From contig DJRP01000030.1 of assembly GCA_002437815.1 (NCBI GenBank), forward strand, positions 165,639 to 191,275: a DNA stretch of 25,637 bases, given 5' to 3'. The DNA is from Collinsella sp. UBA6357 (GTDB lineage Bacteria > Actinomycetota > Coriobacteriia > Coriobacteriales > Coriobacteriaceae). Of this stretch, positions 15,101 to 22,585 are shown one piece after another (within the stretch, counting starts at the first letter, position 1; every line of letters starts with the position of its first letter). Position numbers and translations under genes: made by a program. The notes under the pieces are model-generated. The model saw only the letters and a list, made by a program, of their open reading frames with translations. It made no database searches and had not been told where the DNA came from.

Positions 15101-18100
15101 TGATGGTGTTGTCGACGGTGCCGGGGTTGATGATGGAACCCGTCGCACGGATGTTGCTTACCTCGCCGGTAACGAACGAATCCTCGCCCGTCTCAACAAC
15201 GGTCGCATCGGTAAGCGCCGTACCGTCATAGGTCTTGCTATGTGTGTTACTAGACAGTTTCACATGACGCGAAGTGATGTTGTAGGTGCGCGTGACCTCG
15301 CGGTTGTAGTTGCCGATTCCCTTCACGGTAACGATAACCTGGCCAGCGTTAACAGTATCATCGCTATAGGACAGCTCGTAGTCGCGACCCTTGACCAGAC
15401 CGGTGCTGCCATTCTTGACGACCGGCTCCTGCTTTTGTTCCTTACCGTTGTACTTGACATCCTTCAGGTTACCGACCGTGATGCCCTTGTAGTCGTCATG
15501 GCCAGGCTCGATGGACTGCTGCGTCACCGCCAGCGTACCAAGGCTCTCCACGGCAATCCTGTAATTGTTCTTCTTGGCACCGGTCCAGTCGATGCTATAG
15601 CTGTTCTGAGACGAGCCGACCTTAGTCTGCGAACCAGTCGTCTTAAAATCGACCGTCTCACCCTTCACGAGACCCTCGATCTTGCCTTCAGCCGTCAGCG
15701 CCGTGCCGTCATAGACCTTAGAAGCATTCGGCGTCGTAACTTGAACGTCCTTCGGCTCTATAACGAGTGTAAGCCCTTTGCTCTTGCCGCTCTCATCCTT
15801 GTAATTAAACTTGGCATTCGGAAAGTTCTCCTTATTGAGAACCTCGAAGTCAGTCCCAGAGAATCTCGCAATATACGCTTTAGCATCGATGCCACTTACA
15901 GATTTGGTACCGACGTAGCGGAAGTCTCGCCCCTCTTTGAACTTATCGCTGTTCGAAGTGAGCGTAACACCCTCGATGGTATGCTTCTTGCCGTCGTACG
16001 TAATGACTTGCTTAGCACCGTCGACAGTTACAACAATCTCGTCCGTAACTGGTGTTACGGTCAAATCTCCTTCGACCGTAAAAATCTCGTAGTTATCCGG
16101 CTTGGCGCCATCGGCCAATTCATAGCTGAACGTGTTTTTGCTTGTGCCCGCATCGGTCTGCGCCCCGGTTACCGTTGCCTTGAATCCTTGCGTACCGGCA
16201 AAACCGCCGTCACCCTTAGATTCATCAATGGTAACTTCATCCTTCGTCAACGAAGTACCATCGTATTCTTTGCTATCGGAAGCAGATTTGAGCGTCACCC
16301 TACGCTTGGAAATCGTTAGAACACCATCGACAACATGGAACTCGACATCACTATAAGCGTCATTCTTGTTAGAGAACTTGCCTTCACCCATGTTTGCGTA
16401 GGTGCCAGCATCGGTTCTGCTTACAGCAGCACCATTGAACTGGATGTCATCAGCTGTGTACCCTTCGGCACCAGAAATGCTCTTGACCGCATAACCGCTA
16501 ACGCTATGTTCCTTGCCGTCGTACGTCACCGAGTCAGAATTCATCTCGATATTGACGACAACCTTAGAAGCATTCTTGGTGACCTCAAGCGTACCGTACT
16601 CCACCTTAACGTCATAGTTCTTTTTGACGTTATCAGTCTCGGTATACGTAAAGGCGTTTTTAGAATGACCGACCTCGGTCTGAGAACCGGTGAACTTCAA
16701 CGTCGGCGCGTCGGTCCCGAAGAAGCCCTCCACTCTTATGACTTCATGCTTTTCAAGCGGTTTGCCATCGTACGCCTTGGTAGCAGAAGCGGAGGTGATG
16801 TAGGCAACCTTCTTTTTAATGGTTAGCTTGCCCTGGTCTTTTTTGATTTTGAACTGCTGGGTAACGTCATTACCAGATTCATCGGTCACCAGAGGCGTAC
16901 CTGAGATCTCGTTTTCATATGTGCCGGCATTGCGTCGTAAACCCGACGTCGCCGTAAGACCGGAAACATGGTACGTTACGCCATCGATGGTGAACGTATC
17001 GTTCTCGAGGCCAGACGCTTCATGGTCGTGAGCGTCATACTCCGTTTCGACGCTTCTCGACTTGACGGTAATCTCCATCTTTTCGTCGTCTTTATCAAGC
17101 GCGGTGACCGTCAATTTACCGGTTTTGGTCTCAATCACATAGTTGTCAGCCTTGGTGTTCTCATTGAGCGTGTATGAGAATTCATTATCGCTACCACCAG
17201 GAAGTGTCTGGGAACCAGTCACAGAATAGGAAGCGCCTTCGCCACTAACGAAACCGTCATTGGAAACAGTAATGTTGCTATTGGAAAGCGCCTTGCCATC
17301 GTATTTCTTACTATCGGTTGCAGAGGTCAACGTAACGTTACGCTTATTGATTTTCAGCGTTCCGTTCTTAGTCGCAGAAACGATGTACTTCTCGTCCTCT
17401 GAGACCCTACCGATGGCTCCGTCCGCGAAGACGACATCGTAGTTTCCCGCATCTTTGCCAGTACCCTTGGCCTCGATGCCTTCGAACTTGGCATCTTTTG
17501 CGCTCGATGTATAGCCTGTCAGCTCTTGGGTTTCGCCATTATATTTATAGCTATCCGTATTGGACTTAGCCGTCAGGGTAACGTTCTTGTAGTACCTCAC
17601 CATAATGGTGAAATCATTATCAAGCGCCGTCTTGGTCGGTGTCTGGTCCGGGACGATCGTGTAACCCTCGATCGTCTTTGCGTCGGCAGTCACCGATTCG
17701 CCGAATTTCAACAAACCCGTAGAGCGCTCGGCAATCTCATGGCCGTCCCACACATATTCAATAGTGTATTTAACGCTCTTCTTGGTGTAGTAGAAGATGA
17801 TGGTGTTGTCGCCCGAACCGATAGTAAGGGATTTCTCAGCTTTATCGACACTGTATCCCTGAAACTTCAGGGCATCAACTGTCACCTTAGCGCCGTACTC
17901 GCCGCGGACCGTACTGGAATCAGCAAGATCATTGCCGGTTTCCTTATCCACATATTTAACGGTATACGGATAGTTTCCCTTTGAGTAGTAGAGATAGACC
18001 TCCTGCTTACCGGTTTCATCGACCGTGATAGCCGGGTCTGCCTGGGCGAAGTTATAACCATTGATGGAAATTACTTCATTTCCAGGCACAAACGTACTGC

Positions 18101-20282
18101 CGGTCTGAGCCGCGACCTCGACAGAATCAGCAAGTTTATGGCTCTTGTTTCCGAGCTCCACATAGTGGACGGTCACCTTTGACATCGATTTGATATCGAT
18201 GTTGCCGTCGAGATGCCAGGTATGACCGGCACTCACATAATCGGCCGCACCAGAACCAACATTGGTCATGTAGCCCCAGTCAACGTCGCTAAGGTTGATT
18301 CCTCCATTCGCCGTCTTGTAGCGGATGGTGCGGGGGAGCAGCTCGATGGCCTTGCTCCTGAAGCCAGCTATCTTGCTGCTGCCATCAGAGCCATTGCTGC
18401 GCCCACCATTTGAACCAGAGGCCGCTTCGATGTCGGAGACCCACAGTTTGCCGAGCGTGAACCAACCGTCTTTGTTAACCGTCAGTCCAAGTTCCTTCTT
18501 TTTAGCCTCAGCTTCAGCGCCGCCATCGGACAGGCTTTTTCCGTTGTAGACAACCTTGGTGTAGAGATACACCCATGCACCCTTTGAGCTGTCCTCTATA
18601 ACCGTCACTTCCTTGCTGCAGGAGTGACCATCTTTATCGACAGCATAGATCGTGACGGTGCCCGGATAGACACCTGTCGCCTCACCAGTATTGGGATCGA
18701 TCGTCAGAATGCCGGAATCGGACGAGCTCCACGTCACATCGCTCGTAAAGCCGGAACCGGTATAGGTCGTCTTATCCCCGACCTTGATCTTGTCTTTGCC
18801 TTCGATGCCATAGATGCAATAGGAGCGCTCGATGGTACCAGAGTACTTACCCTTGCCGGTAATGGTCACCGTAATGGTGCCAGTGCTCGTAAAGTCAGTC
18901 GTCTCTTTGCCGTCGCGCTTATATATAACTGTGTAGCCGCTCTCGGGAACGGTCTTGCCATCCGCATCAGTTACAGCAGGCGTCCACTTATGCTCCTTAC
19001 CGTCATAGATATGGTCGGAAGGTTCGTCGGCAGCGATCGTCTTTCCATCAGATTTCTTATTCATATCGACGATCGTGGTGCCAGCACGGTAGATACCGTT
19101 CGATTTGACGACGATCCTTACTTCGTATTTACCAGATCCATAGAACTGGGACCTTTTATCAGGGGCGTCGCGATCAAACTGGTTTGCAAACTTAACACCG
19201 TCTTTCCAGTATTCAATCACGATGGTGTTACTCATTACATCGGTATTGATGACATCCCCGGTCTTGGCATCCGTCAGAACTGGCACCCAGTAGTGATCGC
19301 CATCCGCGTCAAAAGACGGAGCAGCAGAAACATTAAAGGATCTCTTATAAAGGCGTACTGTTTCGGTGCCCGAGTCACTACCCCACTGACCCACACCGTA
19401 GCGGTAGGTAAAGGTGTAGTCCTTGTAATCGCCGTCGAATGTCCAGTCTGGCTCGTTCGCTTTAACCGTAATCGTCTTCTTATGGTTGTCAGAAACCGTA
19501 AACGGCCCATCGGCATACCACTCCCACCAGCTATCGCCCTTGGAAGCACTCAGCTCGAACGTGTCGCCCATTTCCACAGTCGCTTGTGGAGCGCTCACAT
19601 CCGCGCTCTGCACCGCAACGGCCCCGGAATCCTCGATCGGCGTGGCCTGCTCTGCAGTCTCACCGTTCTTCTCCTGTTCGGTCTCGAGCGTGACCATCGA
19701 GCCCTGCGCCACATCAGCGGCGTCCACGGTGTACGCACCGTTAGCGTCAGCCTTGAGCTCGCGATCGGACCCGTTGACGGTGAGCTGGACACGATTCAGC
19801 TTGTAGCCGTTGTCCGGCTGCACGTTAAACTGGAAGTTGTCGCTCGTGGACGCCGTCACCTTTTGGGACGGCTGCGCAATGACCTGACCCTTATAGGTGA
19901 TGGAAGCGTTGTTGAGCGTGAGGGCGATATCGGCAGTCGCTGCCTGCTGGGTTGCCTGCGCAGTCTGGGAGCTGTTCTGCGTTTCGGCAGCATTATCCTG
20001 CGAGCCAGATTGGTCGCCTTGGTCAGACGTCGTCTGCGATTGGTCCTGCGTATCCGACTGATCGGTTGTCTGCTGCTCGCTCGACGAACCTTGATCCGTC
20101 GAATCCTGCGTAGCGATGATGCCCGCTTCCTGCAGCTCCTCGGCAATCGCCGCGGTCGGTACACCAGAAAGCAGCATGGTCGCCGTCATGACCACCGTCA
20201 TGGATTTGATGCCGAATACCTTTGCCCGGTGCACGGCGCCGGTGGCGGTCAATCCCTGCTCGACCCGATCGTTCTTGCGCAT
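9183..20282 (-). CDS. Giant MucBP/YDG-repeat cell-surface protein (putative adhesin)
   Basis: The 3,699-residue product has a long signal peptide with likely cleavage at AIA-E (after residue 47). A Gln/Ser/Thr/Asp-rich segment follows (57-117), then beta-rich N-terminal domains with a Big_2-like Ig domain near 490-563. Three MucBP-like units occupy about 702-900, and about 32 YDG/MBG-like modules cover 901-3573. A Pro/Thr linker leads to one membrane helix (3653-3674) with an Arg/Lys-rich tail. There is no LPXTG, so anchoring is probably by the helix. MucBP and MBG/YDG modules are known from mucus-binding and adhesive proteins, so host mucin or glycan binding is the likely role; the ligand is unknown. 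The start has GAGGTGAGG four bases upstream. The reading frame is unbroken over 11.1 kb. It heads an operon with a small membrane protein. Confidence 0.88.
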   Translation of the reverse strand: MRKNDRVEQGLTATGAVHRAKVFGIKSMTVVMTATMLLSGVPTAAIAEELQEAGIIATQDSTDQGSSSEQQTTDQSDTQDQSQTTSDQGDQSGSQDNAAETQNSSQTAQATQQAATADIALTLNNASITYKGQVIAQPSQKVTASTSDNFQFNVQPDNGYKLNRVQLTVNGSDRELKADANGAYTVDAADVAQGSMVTLETEQEKNGETAEQATPIEDSGAVAVQSADVSAPQATVEMGDTFELSASKGDSWWEWYADGPFTVSDNHKKTITVKANEPDWTFDGDYKDYTFTYRYGVGQWGSDSGTETVRLYKRSFNVSAAPSFDADGDHYWVPVLTDAKTGDVINTDVMSNTIVIEYWKDGVKFANQFDRDAPDKRSQFYGSGKYEVRIVVKSNGIYRAGTTIVDMNKKSDGKTIAADEPSDHIYDGKEHKWTPAVTDADGKTVPESGYTVIYKRDGKETTDFTSTGTITVTITGKGKYSGTIERSYCIYGIEGKDKIKVGDKTTYTGSGFTSDVTWSSSDSGILTIDPNTGEATGVYPGTVTIYAVDKDGHSCSKEVTVIEDSSKGAWVYLYTKVVYNGKSLSDGGAEAEAKKKELGLTVNKDGWFTLGKLWVSDIEAASGSNGGRSNGSDGSSKIAGFRSKAIELLPRTIRYKTANGGINLSDVDWGYMTNVGSGAADYVSAGHTWHLDGNIDIKSMSKVTVHYVELGNKSHKLADSVEVAAQTGSTFVPGNEVISINGYNFAQADPAITVDETGKQEVYLYYSKGNYPYTVKYVDKETGNDLADSSTVRGEYGAKVTVDALKFQGYSVDKAEKSLTIGSGDNTIIFYYTKKSVKYTIEYVWDGHEIAERSTGLLKFGESVTADAKTIEGYTIVPDQTPTKTALDNDFTIMVRYYKNVTLTAKSNTDSYKYNGETQELTGYTSSAKDAKFEGIEAKGTGKDAGNYDVVFADGAIGRVSEDEKYIVSATKNGTLKINKRNVTLTSATDSKKYDGKALSNSNITVSNDGFVSGEGASYSVTGSQTLPGGSDNEFSYTLNENTKADNYVIETKTGKLTVTALDKDDEKMEITVKSRSVETEYDAHDHEASGLENDTFTIDGVTYHVSGLTATSGLRRNAGTYENEISGTPLVTDESGNDVTQQFKIKKDQGKLTIKKKVAYITSASATKAYDGKPLEKHEVIRVEGFFGTDAPTLKFTGSQTEVGHSKNAFTYTETDNVKKNYDVKVEYGTLEVTKNASKVVVNIEMNSDSVTYDGKEHSVSGYAVKSISGAEGYTADDIQFNGAAVSRTDAGTYANMGEGKFSNKNDAYSDVEFHVVDGVLTISKRRVTLKSASDSKEYDGTSLTKDEVTIDESKGDGGFAGTQGFKATVTGAQTDAGTSKNTFSYELADGAKPDNYEIFTVEGDLTVTPVTDEIVVTVDGAKQVITYDGKKHTIEGVTLTSNSDKFKEGRDFRYVGTKSVSGIDAKAYIARFSGTDFEVLNKENFPNAKFNYKDESGKSKGLTLVIEPKDVQVTTPNASKVYDGTALTAEGKIEGLVKGETVDFKTTGSQTKVGSSQNSYSIDWTGAKKNNYRIAVESLGTLAVTQQSIEPGHDDYKGITVGNLKDVKYNGKEQKQEPVVKNGSTGLVKGRDYELSYSDDTVNAGQVIVTVKGIGNYNREVTRTYNITSRHVKLSSNTHSKTYDGTALTDATVVETGEDSFVTGEVSNIRATGSIINPGTVDNTITFDKGEKFKEDNYVIEYQTGKLTVDRKDVASKGMTISKPDDTIYNGGEQKLEPVVKDGDQKLTKDVDYELSYSDDVTNVGTVTITVTGKGNYTGTTTVEYKINKRPVTLVSNGHTKNYDGTALEDHDVVVTSQYDFVKGEVSDLTANGSITEPGEVANNITYTKKDGYKDSNYDVTITEGKLKVLPRDLKATGMEISNLEDVVYNGLDQKQTPEVKDGKTGATLVAGTDYDVTFSADTKNVGEVTVTITGKGNYTGTATRTYKITPAPLTVKTDGAAREYNGRALTAPGTVTGFVNGESVDFKTTGSQTKVGSSQNTYSIDWTGAKKSNYKIAEESLGALTVTESAQTIVVVTTGGRYEYDGLTHTPTVNVYNLPEGYTARDASSNAAVKDVNARKDSDQGLKVTADNLVILNAEGEDVTSKLKIEKADGYLAVTPRTVTVTTPSDSKVYDGTALTAEGTISDLVDGETAEFKTTGSQTEQGSSDNTYDLKWNGSAQKSNYTVKENIGTLTVSKQSIDKKDEKTYKGIQIDDPVSVKYDGAKHQWTPTVTDAEGNTLTVGTDYKVTYKRGDDATEDFKNVGTITVTIEGAGNYTGTVTKTYKITEREVTLTSADGSWTYDGKNHQKTDVAVSGDGFAEGEGVDYSNFATVKDVTAQDVKNTFEYAAKKGTDLGNYEITVKTGKLSVTRAAAEGNITLTTKDASKTYDGHALAAGEVTAQAATDDDVKIEYSLDGKKWAEDRSEVTLTNADNKTVYVRASSKKNYSGYVEGTENLTVNPATVTIVTNSGEKVYDGKTLTADGSMKGLVNGETATFKTTGSLTEVGEIDNAYTLTWDGTAKASNYAVKETVGKLKVTARSIDDTDYGMSVDAPEDVIYDGLAHQWAPTVRDGNKTLVDDTDYTVSYDKDDFTNVTGTIKVTITGKGNYTGSVDRFYQITPAQLTVETEGTSKVYDGEALTHDVATIKGLKNGESATIHATGTQTEVGESDNNYQITWDGSAKQGNYTVARETLGKLVVSESADQITATPVNVTAQYDGEAHGTTVEVTGLPKGYTVKEVKSKATATNVSDGEVTSKVDELVIINAQGKDVTSKLNIKRGAATIKITPAPLTVSTDGGKKEYDGTALTAKGIKVDGLKGGDKVSARATGSRTKVGTSDNTYSIDWTGAKASNYTVTDELGTLEVTPSTAAVTLMSGSDTRVYNGRALSSDKITAEGLPAGFTVEATMDGSQTDAGSSKNTVKSYRILDAKGDDVTGMFTNVTVKPGTLKVTPKQITVETEGATKVYDGTALTNGNGTISGLISGERADVVTNGAQIEVGSSKNGYTIAWGTAKEGNYTVASDKLGDLVVTSQSVNPDDPTYRNLTVNDPEDVTYDGNAHKWAPEVKDASGNTLKEGVDYALSYSTDDFVDAGAITVTITGKGNYSGTVSKTYRIKPASVSIKTDSASRAYNGRALTAGGAITGLVNGETVDFKTTGARTKVGTSDNTYALNWTGSAKASNYSIDSIEIGKLTITESADEIVVTTTGGTFIFDGKAHGASVAVSQLPEGYTLETAAATATVTDVTDEAVKATADQLVIRNAEGEDVTSRLNIKKVDGTITVNPAELTVATDSASKVYDGIALTAGGTVTGLVNGEEATLDMTGKQAEVGSSENTYKLTFDKSAKAKNYKVVSENIGTLTVTAQSITPGTEEEPSDSYKGITVSDPEDSVYDGTEHQWSPVVEDAEGNELEEGADYEVAYDTDNFVDVATITVTITGKGNYTGTVTKSYRITKAPLHIATGGATKVYDGTALTNGSVTVDGLAQTDRIGITVTGQQTAVGNSKNTYTIDWMQVNQDNYELTDELGTLTVTPASVTPQNPATPGVTPTTPGAPGGTPAASTGNNVVNTIATALASGYSAVTGDNDATAPSEEQIFDAQNPLGKFEGKKDTCWVHWYMILCGIVTAVYGVLVGLRRRKHSRRLQKDLDKVLGNDDEAQE
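14091..14214 (-). repeat. Near-identical repeat block, copy 1
   Basis: About 124 bases match the block at 15540-15663 with only scattered, mostly third-position differences, at an offset of 1449 bases (483 codons, about six modules). Both encode KTTGSQTKVGSSQN followed by YSIDWTGAKK. The DNA-level match exceeds that between other modules I compared, pointing to a recent internal duplication or gene conversion. Confidence 0.8.
15540..15663 (-). repeat. Near-identical repeat block, copy 2
   Basis: This is the partner of 14091-14214, inside the class A module whose YDG motif lies near 15708. The shared stretch includes long identical runs such as ttcttggcaccggtccagtc. Confidence 0.8.
17583..18179 (-). 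repeat. Three MucBP-like units of the giant surface protein
   Basis: Three units of about 65 residues begin VTVHYVELGNKSHKLADS, YTVKYVDKETGNDLADSSTV and YTIEYVWDGHEIAERS. Each continues to a G-Y turn and ends in a Y-Y-K/S strand. This is the pattern of MucBP domains of mucus-binding proteins. Confidence 0.8.
19932..20114 (-). repeat. Low-complexity Gln/Ser/Thr/Asp segment of the giant surface protein
   Basis: Residues 57-117 are almost only Q, S, T, D, A and G with no stable secondary structure expected. The segment follows the signal peptide directly and may act as a flexible, possibly glycosylated spacer (inference). Confidence 0.8.
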
Positions 20283-20326
20283 ATATCCTCACCTCAGCAA
20301 GTCCCCGCGCTCCCACACGGATAGTG

Positions 20327-20356
20327 CCAATAGTCTTTTTTCAACATGACGTCCAA
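20327..20356 (-). promoter_or_regulatory. Possible promoter of the giant surface protein operon
   Basis: On the minus strand TTGGAC (20351-20356) and TATTGG (20327-20332) are 18 bases apart. The -10 box is poor, so this is tentative. The divergent intergenic region (20283-20541) also holds the repeated pentamer ATAGT (spaced by GCCA) and an AT-rich tract near 20392-20406 that I could not assign. Confidence 0.3.
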
Positions 20357-20526
20357 GCTGGAACGGCATAAATCAAGAGCATGATTCAAGGTATATATAC
20401 TATATCGATGTGAAGGATTGCGGGATAAAATATGGTTGGTAGAGCAGCATTTCATAAAATCGTTTTCATCTGTTGCGTTTACCGAGTATCGCGCCCGCGC
20501 GCTCCGCTTAGCACCACACGTCACCC

Positions 20527-20532
20527 TATACT
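20527..20532 (+). promoter_or_regulatory. -10 box (TATACT) just before the transglutaminase-like lipoprotein gene
   Basis: TATACT ends 9 bases before the ATG at 20542, so transcription would start only a few bases before translation. There is no clear -35 box and no ribosome site, which would fit a leaderless mRNA. Confidence 0.35.
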
Positions 20533-20541
20533 CATATTCCA

Positions 20542-21474
20542 ATGAGTATTTCCTTGAAACATAAAACGCTGCCATGGATTCGCGTCGTCTGTGCGGCGGC
20601 GCTGATGCTTGTCGCGTTTTTGCTTTCTGCTTGTGCGGCCTCAACAGACGAAACCTCCGGGACCGACTTTTCGGCACCCGATCACATTGCCGCCTCCGCG
20701 TTTCACACCGATGCCGCCCAAACATCCAACGGTGCATCGATCGACTCGTCATGCGTAAACGACGGCTACGTCGGTGCCTGCGCCACCAACCAGCAACGGG
20801 TCAAGTTTCTCGTCTCCCACGATCAGGAAACCTACAGCTACGACCTGCCCCAAGACGGCACGCCCATTATTTGCCCGCTCACCTTCGGCGACGGATCATA
20901 TCTGTTCCGCATCATGCAGAATACCTCGGGCGACAACTATATCGAACTGTTCAGCACGTCCGCCAACGTCACGTTGAGCAGCGAGTTTGCACCGTTTACC
21001 GTACCAAACGTGTACTGCAGCTACACAGATTCCAGCGCCTGCGTCAAAAAGGCGCGCAAGCTCGCCGGCAAGGCCAAAAACCAAGGCGATGCCGTCGAAA
21101 GCATCTGCCAGTGGATTGTGGATAACATCGGATACGACAACGAAAAAGCATCCGAGCTCAAGCAGGCAACAGGCTACGTGCCCGATCCAGACGCGACCCT
21201 CAAGAGCAAAAAGGGCGTCTGCTTCGATTACGCCAGCCTAGGTGCCGCAATGCTACGCAGTATCGGCATTCCTACAAAAATAGTCACAGGATATGTTTCC
21301 CCCGACCAGATCTATCATGCATGGATCATGGTTTATATCGATGGAACATGGAAAAGTGCCCAGTTCACCGTGGATAAGAACACGTGGTCGCGCGTGGATC
21401 TGACATTTGCCGCGAGCGGGGACACCAAAAATGTTGGAGATGGAAAGGAATATACTGACCGATATGTATACTGA
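20542..21474 (+). CDS. Transglutaminase-like lipoprotein
   Basis: The 310-residue product has a lipoprotein signal peptide with lipobox LLSAC (Cys31) and a low-complexity region to about residue 70. The C-terminal transglutaminase-like core shows the Cys-His-Asp order: KKGVCFDYASL (Cys227), YHAWIMVYI (His259) and FTVDKNTW (Asp278). The acyl chemistry could be crosslinking, proteolysis or peptidoglycan-related; the substrate is unknown. It would be anchored outside the membrane. The ATG has no Shine-Dalgarno, but a later start would cut the signal peptide. The gene diverges from the giant surface protein and lies 37 bases before the pilus-type operon with no terminator between, so co-transcription with the pilus genes is plausible. 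Confidence 0.82.
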   Translation: MSISLKHKTLPWIRVVCAAALMLVAFLLSACAASTDETSGTDFSAPDHIAASAFHTDAAQTSNGASIDSSCVNDGYVGACATNQQRVKFLVSHDQETYSYDLPQDGTPIICPLTFGDGSYLFRIMQNTSGDNYIELFSTSANVTLSSEFAPFTVPNVYCSYTDSSACVKKARKLAGKAKNQGDAVESICQWIVDNIGYDNEKASELKQATGYVPDPDATLKSKKGVCFDYASLGAAMLRSIGIPTKIVTGYVSPDQIYHAWIMVYIDGTWKSAQFTVDKNTWSRVDLTFAASGDTKNVGDGKEYTDRYVY

Positions 21475-21511
21475 CCACTGCAAATTAGCTCCTACAAGGG
21501 CGGGAGATTAG

Positions 21512-22564
21512 ATGGCAGACAAGTTATTGGAAAGCAGCGCAATCAGCGCCTTTTGCGACAGCATCGCCACCATGCTTTCAGCGGGCATCCAGACCGAGGA
21601 AGCCGTCCACATGCTTGCGGAAAAACGAGAGCAATCGCACTTCAAGGCAGTATGCGACGGCGTGTATGGCAAGCTCATCGGTGGCGCGGGGCTGGCAGAC
21701 GCCATGGAAAGCACCGGAGCGTTTCCGTCGTACACGATTGAGATGGTGCGCATCGGCGAAGCCTCCGGCCGCATCGAACGCGTGCTGCGCAGCCTGGGCC
21801 GCTATTACGATAGCGAGGGGCGCATCTTCAATAAGCTTCGCAACGCCGTGGGCTATCCCGCCGCGTTGCTGTGCATCATGAGCTGCATTCTGGGGTTCAC
21901 GGTGGTCTTTATCCTCCCCACGTTTACCGATGCTTACGACAACATGTCGGGGTCGCTGACATCGGGGTCCTTCTCCATAATCGGTGCTTCGGCCATCATC
22001 GGCTGGATCGCACTGGCCGTCGTGCTTGTCGCCGCCATCGTCGCGCTGGTCGTCACCGCGCTCACGCACACTGAGACCGGCCGCATCCGTGTCATCAAAA
22101 TGTTCGAGAAGTTCCCGCCGACCAAACGCGCCATGTACCAGCTTGCCACATCCCGCTTTACGAGCGCCCTTTCGGCCTTTGTGGCCTCCGGCGTTCAAGA
22201 CGGCATCGCCATGGAACGCGCAGCAGCAACCGTCGACAACGACGAACTCGCTGCCAAACTCGAGCGCGCACATCAGAGCATGCTCGACTTAGACAACCCG
22301 CGCAGCCTTGCGCAGGCAATCGCCGAGAACGATGTGTTCGAACCCATCTACGGCCGCATGCTCACGGTCGGCATTCATTCCGGCTCTGCAGACGAAGTGC
22401 TCGGCCGTCTATCCGATACGTTCTTCAACGATGCCATCACGCAGCTCGACTCTGTGGTCGACAGCGTCGAGCCGGCTCTCGCGGCATTTCTGACCATCGC
22501 CGTCGGCGCCACGCTCATCGCCGTCATGTTGCCGCTCATCGGCATCATGGGCTCCATCGCCTAA
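21512..22564 (+). CDS. pilC: Type IV pilus / type II secretion inner-membrane platform protein (PilC/GspF family)
   Basis: The 350-residue product has two GspF domains (about residues 10-138 and 215-340). Signature helices include GGAGLADAMESTGAFPSYTIE with MVRIGEASGRIERVL after it, and in the second half VGIHSGSADEVLGRLSDTFF. Membrane helices lie at about 117-138, 160-184 and 322-346. PilC/GspF forms the platform on which cytoplasmic ATPases drive pilin insertion or removal. The N-terminal extension seen in many PilC proteins is short here. The start has GGGAG five bases upstream. It is the first pilus-type gene of a tightly packed run ending in pilT. The symbol is by family; orthology to a particular PilC is not established. 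Confidence 0.85.
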   Translation: MADKLLESSAISAFCDSIATMLSAGIQTEEAVHMLAEKREQSHFKAVCDGVYGKLIGGAGLADAMESTGAFPSYTIEMVRIGEASGRIERVLRSLGRYYDSEGRIFNKLRNAVGYPAALLCIMSCILGFTVVFILPTFTDAYDNMSGSLTSGSFSIIGASAIIGWIALAVVLVAAIVALVVTALTHTETGRIRVIKMFEKFPPTKRAMYQLATSRFTSALSAFVASGVQDGIAMERAAATVDNDELAAKLERAHQSMLDLDNPRSLAQAIAENDVFEPIYGRMLTVGIHSGSADEVLGRLSDTFFNDAITQLDSVVDSVEPALAAFLTIAVGATLIAVMLPLIGIMGSIA

Positions 22565-22585
22565 CAGCAGAAAAGACATCGTTCC

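Larger units (their letters stand above)
9560..17582 (-). repeat. Array of about 32 YDG/MBG-like protein modules
   Basis: Y-D-G or Y-N-G-type motifs recur about every 80 codons (near 9755, 9987, 10257, 10510, 10750 and so on to 17540). Three module classes are visible. Class A has SKVYDGTALT, then a G-L-V-N-G-E turn, KTTGSQTKVGSS and a SNY strand. Class B has YDGxxHxWxPxV, a GxDYxVxY strand and TVTITGKGNYTGT. Class C has YDGxxH followed by LPEGYT and EDVTSKLNI. Class A alternates with B or C over most of the array. Confidence 0.88.

Noticed and set aside
13227..16319. 1,030-codon open frame on the plus strand
   Set aside because: Antisense shadow of the repeat array. The periodic sequence simply mirrors the YDG modules on the other strand.
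9560..17582. The regular ~240-base spacing considered as a CRISPR or DNA satellite
   Set aside because: The periodicity is that of protein modules in one open frame. DNA identity between most units is low and there are no spacers.
18624..20324. 566-codon open frame on the plus strand
   Set aside because: Antisense to the N-terminal part of the giant surface protein, with Arg/Val/Leu-rich composition, no recognisable domain and no ribosome site.
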